Origin: Schistocephalus solidus
Taxonomy: Eukaryota; Platyhelminthes; Cestoda; Diphyllobothriidea; Diphyllobothriidae
Assembly (NCBI GenBank): GCA_017591395.1
Contig: WEDG01005355.1
Span: forward strand, 1-64,000
DNA: 64,000 nucleotides
Reading direction: 5' to 3'
Below are positions 58,985 to 64,000 of the stretch, piece after piece; the first letter of the stretch is position 1, and each line of letters opens with the position of its first letter. A program made the translations under genes and the position numbers. The notes beneath the pieces were generated by a model. The model ran no database searches. It was not told where the DNA came from and saw nothing but the letters and a program-made list of their open reading frames with translations.

Positions 58985-61900
58985 CTAGCAGCCCTATTTA
59001 GGGACAGCACTGCTGGCCTCCTCACGGAGGAAGGTACTAGACAAGGTGTCCTAAACAAATGCTGGGTCTCACGGCTTCTGCAGCCAGCTGCGGCTCGCAG
59101 ATCACAAAATACGCGGTCGTAAAAATCAAACAAACAACAATACACTTCATCCCCATCCCCTAGGAGCTGCACGAGTGAGTCCGCTCACACTAGCAGCCTG
59201 GAATGTTCGTTCCCTTTAAGACAATCCGAGGAGCAACCGGCCGGAACGGAGGACGGCGCTAGTAGCTCGGAAATTGGCATGCTACAAGGTGGACATTGCT
59301 GCTCTCAGCGAGACTCGATTCTCTGAGCAGGTTCAGCTGGAGGTGGGTGCAGGCTACACCTTATTCTGGAGCAGCCGGCCAAAGGCAGAGCGACGCGACG
59401 CTGGTGTCGCCTTTAACATCCGGGACAACATCGTGGGACGTCTGTCATATCTGCCGCAGGGTATCAATGATCGCCTGATCAGCCTCTGCTTGCTATTTCA
59501 GGGAGAAAAGATCGCCACCATCATCAGCACTTACGCCCCCCCTCCCACCATCACCCCAATGACGAACTCCGACGAGGCAAAGAACAAATTCCACGGGGAT
59601 CTACATGCCCTCCTGGTGACTGTGCCGAAGGCGGACAAGTTTATTGTCCTTGGTGACTTCAAGGCCCGCGTCGGGACAGACCACGCTGCCTAGCAGGGAG
59701 TGCTGGGTCCAAACGGTCTCGGTGGCTGTAACAATAACCGTCTACTTCTTCTGCGAACTAGTGCGGAACACCATCTCCTGCTGACTAACAACTTCCGTCT
59801 TCCGACGCGAGAGAGAAGGCCACGTGGATGCACCCTCGGTCGCGGTGCTGGCAGCTGCTGGACTATGTTATCGTCCGGAGGTGAGATCGACAGGACATGC
59901 TGGTAACCATGGCTATCGGCGATGCCGATGGTTGGACGGATCACCGCCTCGTCATCTCCCAGATGAGGCTCCGACTTCAACCTCAGTGAAGGCCCCAATG
60001 TAAGAGACCGCCAGGTAAGTTAAATATTCTTTTGTTAAATTTGCCTGCTCACTGTTTTGCTTTCAGCAACCAAATAACCGAGAAACTAGAGGACCTGCAT
60101 GCTCCAGATAAAAACGCCACCGTGCAGACACAATGGTCTCAACTGAGGAACGTCATCCAGTCCACCGCCCTCGAATTCCTCGGACGCGCACGCCCTCAAC
60201 AACAAGACTGGTTTGACGACAATGACACCGACATCAGCAACCTACTCGCGGAGAAGAAGGGACTACACAAAGCTTACATGGACCTTCGGACTGATGCCAC
60301 CAAAGCAGCCTTCTTCAGATGCCGCCGCCTTGTACAGCAACAGCTGCGGGAGATGCAGGACGCCTGGATGGTCGAAAAGGCTGAGGAAATCCTGGGGTAT
60401 GCGGACCGCAATGAAATGAATTTTTTTTTCAAAGTCATCAAGACCATCTACGGCCCCTACATTAAGGAGACCGCACCGCTGCTCAGCTCTGCTGACAGAG
60501 AAATCAAAAATTCTGAATCGCTGGGCCGAGCACTTCAGAAGTGTCCCTACTTGCTCATTAGCGGTCCCCGATCTGCCATTGACCGACGCCCTCAAGTGGA
60601 GACGAACAATGACCTGGATCTCCCGCCTTACCTACCAGCAACCATCCAGGCCGTGCAACAGATTTCCAGCAGGAAAGCACCGGGATCCGACTCAATCCCA
60701 CCGGAACTTACAACTCTATTCCAGGAGATGTGGTGCCAAGGACAAGTCCCTCAGGATTTACAAGAAGCGACCAACATCCGTCTCTACCAGCGGAAGGGGA
60801 ACCGGCACATCTGTGATAACAACAGAGTCATCACGTTGCTCAACATAGCCGGGAAGATCTTCGCTCGTATCATTCTCAATCGTCTGAACGGTCACCTAGA
60901 GCAGGGGATGTTCCCGGAAAGCCAATGTAGCTTCTGAAGACACTGCGGAACAACCGGCATGATCTTCGCCGCTGGCCAGCTACAAGAGAAGTGCCAGGAG
61001 ATGCGATCCCACCTATACACTACCTTCGTGGATCTGACGAAAGCCTTTGACACGGTAAATCGCGACGGACTGTGGAAATTCATGCAGATATTCGGCTGTC
61101 CTGAGCGGTTCACGCACATGGTGCGTCAGCTTTATGACGAGATGACAGCACGCGTCACTGACGATGGGAGAGCATCCGAAGCATTCGCAGTGACCAACAG
61201 AGTGAAGCAGGGCTGCGTACTGGCCCCCGCCCTGTTCAGTCTCATGTTCTCTGCTATACTGATAGACGCCTACCGTGATGAGCATCCTGGTATCCGCATC
61301 GCCAACAGAACTGACGGGCACCTTCTCAACAGTCGGCGTATGCAGGCCTCAACGCACTCGTCTACGACTACAGTCCATGACTTGCTCTTCGCGGACGACT
61401 GCGCCCTTAACACCGTGACGGAGGAGGACATGCAAAGGAGCATGGACCTCTTCGCCACAGGCTGCGCCAATTTTGGATTAACAATAATACAGCCAAAACA
61501 GTGGTCAGGCACCAAGCGCCACCCAACGCGGAATACTATGCTCCCCGAATCAATGTAAACGGCGCTCAACTAAAAATGTTGAAACCTTTGCTTATCTGGG
61601 GAGCACACTGTCACTCAACACTAGAATCGACGACGAGGTTGCCCAACGGATCTCCAAAGCCAATCAGGTCTTCGGCCGGCTGCAGGCCTCCGTGTGGAAT
61701 CGCCACGGTATTCACCTGAACACCAAACTGAAGATGTACAAGGCCATCGTCTTGAGTATACTCCTTTACGGAGCGGAGACCTGGACCGTTTACTCGAGCG
61801 AAGCCAGGAAGCTGAATCACTTCCATCTCAGCCGTCTCCGCAGAATACTGAAGCTGAAATGGCAAGACAGGATCCCGGACACGGAAGTCCTGGAGCGGAT

Positions 61901-63080
61901 CGGAATCCTCAGCATCCACGCCATGCTGAGGCAAGTGCAACTGCGATGGAGCGGCCACCTGGTGACAATAGACGACGAGCGTCTACCCAAACGACTTTTC
62001 TACGGAGATGTCACTACGGGTGATCGTCGACAGGGAGGTCAAAAACTACGTTACAAGGACACTGAAGAAATCTCTGAAGCAACTTCAAGCCAACCCGGTG
62101 ACCTTGGAGGACCTCAAACAGGATAAACCGGCATGGAGAAGATCCGTGAAGACTGGTGCAGCAATCTATGAGGCCAACCGGACCGCCACTGTTAAGGACA
62201 AAAGGGTGGCTCGCAAGTCGCAAGCACCCCGGATCAACACCACCACTACCCAAGCCCTGCCAACGTAGCCACGCTGTCAACGCACATTCCGCGCGCGAAT
62301 CGGCCTGGTTGGACATCTTCGGACGCAATGCACCAGCAATCCGACAATTCCAACTTAACGTCAAATTCTGCCAACCCTCCTTCGGACTCCCCCACCCACA
62401 CCTCTGGCATCAATTTCATTGATCCCACCATCATAGAGACCACATCCCAATACACTTCACCTGTTACCTCCACCACCGCTGGCACCGCCACTACCACCAT
62501 CAGCGATGGCGATTCTTCCCTAAAATGTCCTCATTGCAATCGCTCATTCACCTCACGCATCGGCCTGGTCAGTCACTCGCGAATCCTGGTGTGTGCGTTA
62601 TGGGGGCCAGATCGTGCTGTGGCGCGCGAAGACGGGTACATCGACCCGTCAGCCAATGCGCCCACTCCCACATCAGACAACTGACCGGCTTGGACGGTGG
62701 TCTGATTGTGGGGGTGCGGGAGAGAGTGAGGTCGACGGTTCAGCGCATTTTCCGCCCTATAAACAATCTAACGCGCTTGAAACTATTACGGTGCACTAAA
62801 AGCAGTGGCTTGGAAGGTTGCCAACTGACGGGAACACTCGGAACGCGTGGTCAGCGCTGTATGTTTTGTTTTGAGTGGCTGACTGGCAGACTGAGAGTCA
62901 GGCTGCAATGGCTCCTTCTTAATGGTGCCTTTATGGCACTCCCACTCCGTGGGAACTGAGCCAGGTATGGTGGTACGCCCAGGGGCGGCTCCGGCCACAC
63001 CAGCCACCTGTGCCCTCCCCTATCTCCGGTCTTCTTAATTTTTTAATGACACAGGGCTCAGGTGGGTGAGGAGGAGGGAG
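58985..63080 (+). mobile_element. Near full-length APE-type LINE with C-terminal zinc fingers
   Basis: About 4.1 kb, antisense to the helicase gene. Apurinic endonuclease: LTLAAWNVRSL (59187), [20 protein letters not shown], and [10 protein letters not shown] where the usual catalytic Asn is Lys (59193-59693). RT: PGKLNILLLNLPAHCFAFSN, WSQLRNVIQSTALEFLGRAR, SSRKAPGSDSIPPEL, VITLLNIAGKIFARIILNRL, FVDLTKAFDTVNRDGLWKFM, KQGCVLAPALFSLMFSAI, and FADD at 61388-61399. Frameshifts near 61540 and 62030 and stops (59694, 60935) break it. C-terminal region: [39 protein letters not shown], then a CxxC-type finger near 62270-62330 (CQRTFRARIGLVGHLRTQC), a Ser/Thr/Pro spacer, a C2H2 finger at 62526 (CPHCNRSFTSRIGLVSH), and a long 3' UTR. 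The terminal ~100 bp of the family are missing. Confidence 0.88.
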
Positions 63081-63404
63081 TTTTCTGTTTAACTAAACTT
63101 CTCGTTCTTGAGCCAAGACGATTGTGTTGGTTGACCAACGGCTTAAATAAGCAGTGATCGTAAATAGAACGAATTTATTCGCACCAAGGAAAAGTTAGCC
63201 AACCAAAGTGGTGCTACTTTTCTGGTAGATATTAAATTCTGAAAGTTAACGTCTCGAAAAATTTTTCCAAAGAGCATGAAGCAGTGACGCCATATAATAA
63301 TTTGCTGATTCGTTCCAAGGAAATGTTTTAAAATTGTTGAACAGAAAATATGCGGTAAAATAAGCTCATAAGAGTGCCGATAGAATCTGTTGTTCACATG
63401 AAAG
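63081..63404. other. Nothing recognised
   Basis: Presumed intron or 5' flank of the helicase gene; no exon of the helicase domains could be found on the minus strand. Confidence 0.35.
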
Positions 63405-63600
63405 TTCGACAGTCGCCAACGACATTGTCCACCATGTGCACCACAACAGAGTGAGCGCCGAGATGATGACTTGCGCTGCATCTACGGCACTCTCTCCTCC
63501 TCTCCCCCCCCCAGCGGGTCCGGTGTAAAGACAGAGGTAAGAAGACGGGATCGGGCGCAAGTGGTTGGCGCAGCGGTCCAGCACACCCTTGTGTGGCATT
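63405..63600 (-). repeat. LINE terminal module (minus strand)
   Basis: GAGCGCCGAGATGATGACTT, GCGCTGCATCTACGGCACTC and the following AAGACAGAGGTAAGAAGACG match the 3' UTR end of the LINE family in reverse. Confidence 0.6.
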
Positions 63601-64000
63601 TGCTATTCGTGCGCACCCCAGCCGTGCTTGTGTTGATTCAGTGCTTCTACCGCTTGGACCGTTTTAGGGGCCCAGTAATACTCCCAGACGTATTATTTCA
63701 GCCCAACCCAATTATTGGAGAGTGATAAAGTCGAAATAAATGGGCCTTCGGAGTACAGTTGAGGGGACTGAACACGTCACGATAAATCTTCGAAACAAAA
63801 TAAGGTACTTGGTCTCAAATGCCATCTACAGGTAGTAAGCATTTTGAATGGACGGGAATGTTCGAGTTCCAGTGTCCAGAAAGACGGTGGTTCGGTTTTT
63901 AATACTTTTCTCTGATATTAAGGGAAATCACAAAGTTACCTGCATATCTTGCCGCACTCTCCCAATTTATCCAAACTGCAACAACGCAGTCATAAAGAAG
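63601..64000. other. Nothing recognised at the window end
   Basis: No supported gene; helicase exons may follow outside. Confidence 0.35.

Noticed and set aside
60016..60066. Apparent 51-bp intron (GTAAGT ... TTTCAG) inside the LINE
   Set aside because: The segment is open and in frame, and reads as part of the conserved RT N-terminal region (PGKLNILLLNLPAHCFAFSN), so it is coding.

Overview
The window looks like nuclear DNA of a parasitic flatworm, most likely a tapeworm of the diphyllobothriid kind. The species is an inference; I could not search. The grounds are spliceosomal introns of only 32-41 bp, a probable spliced-leader acceptor that opens a gene lacking its own start codon, a flatworm-type cys-loop channel gene, and a heavy load of degenerate Gypsy, CR1-like, Penelope-like and other non-LTR elements with a tRNA-derived short repeat. 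Four host genes are supported. (1) A nucleolin-like protein, + strand, 6223-8556, six exons, one apparent 1-base frameshift. (2) A second RRM/RGG RNA-binding protein, + strand, 8667-10256, starting only 110 bp downstream with no in-frame ATG before its first RRM, which fits an operon-like pair with an AUG donated by the spliced leader. (3) A nicotinic-type cys-loop channel subunit, + strand, eight certain exons from 29344 to 45856 plus a phase-compatible signal-peptide exon at 20828-20921; its M1-M2 linker carries Pro-Ala instead of Glu, suggesting an acetylcholine-gated chloride channel. (4) The C-terminal half of a SKI2-type (SKIV2L) exosome helicase, - strand, 58870-53767, whose 5' part lies outside the window or beyond the LINE at 58985-63080. 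Layout: 1-4605 is retroelement debris (Gypsy pol, CR1-like RT ends, one flanked by 58-bp direct repeats); 6.2-10.3 kb the two RNA-binding protein genes; 10.3-16 kb mostly featureless; 16-18.5 kb a broken Gypsy pol; 20.8-45.9 kb the channel gene, whose introns hold Penelope-like elements, the short repeat, telomere-like tracts and long microsatellites; 46-53 kb repeats; 53.7-58.9 kb the SKI2 helicase with a Penelope fragment and a short repeat in one intron; 59-63 kb a nearly full-length APE-type LINE antisense to the helicase. The most interesting system is the short repeat. Each full copy has a 5' leader, a tRNA-like pol III promoter (A and B boxes) and a 45-nt segment that folds as a complete hammerhead ribozyme (core CTGATGA ... 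GAA, three helices, compensatory changes between copies). About a dozen dispersed copies occur, and at 26653-28467 six copies stand in a head-to-tail array of ~302-305 bp, on the - strand, directly after the 3' end of a Penelope-like element. This parallels the tRNA-related, hammerhead-encoding satellite/SINE of schistosomes (S-alpha), but the sequence is different and it repeatedly abuts Penelope-like elements, themselves a class known to carry hammerheads. The same region holds a 1.77-kb inverted repeat with two 789-bp arms made of Penelope 5' sequence and a copy of the short repeat.
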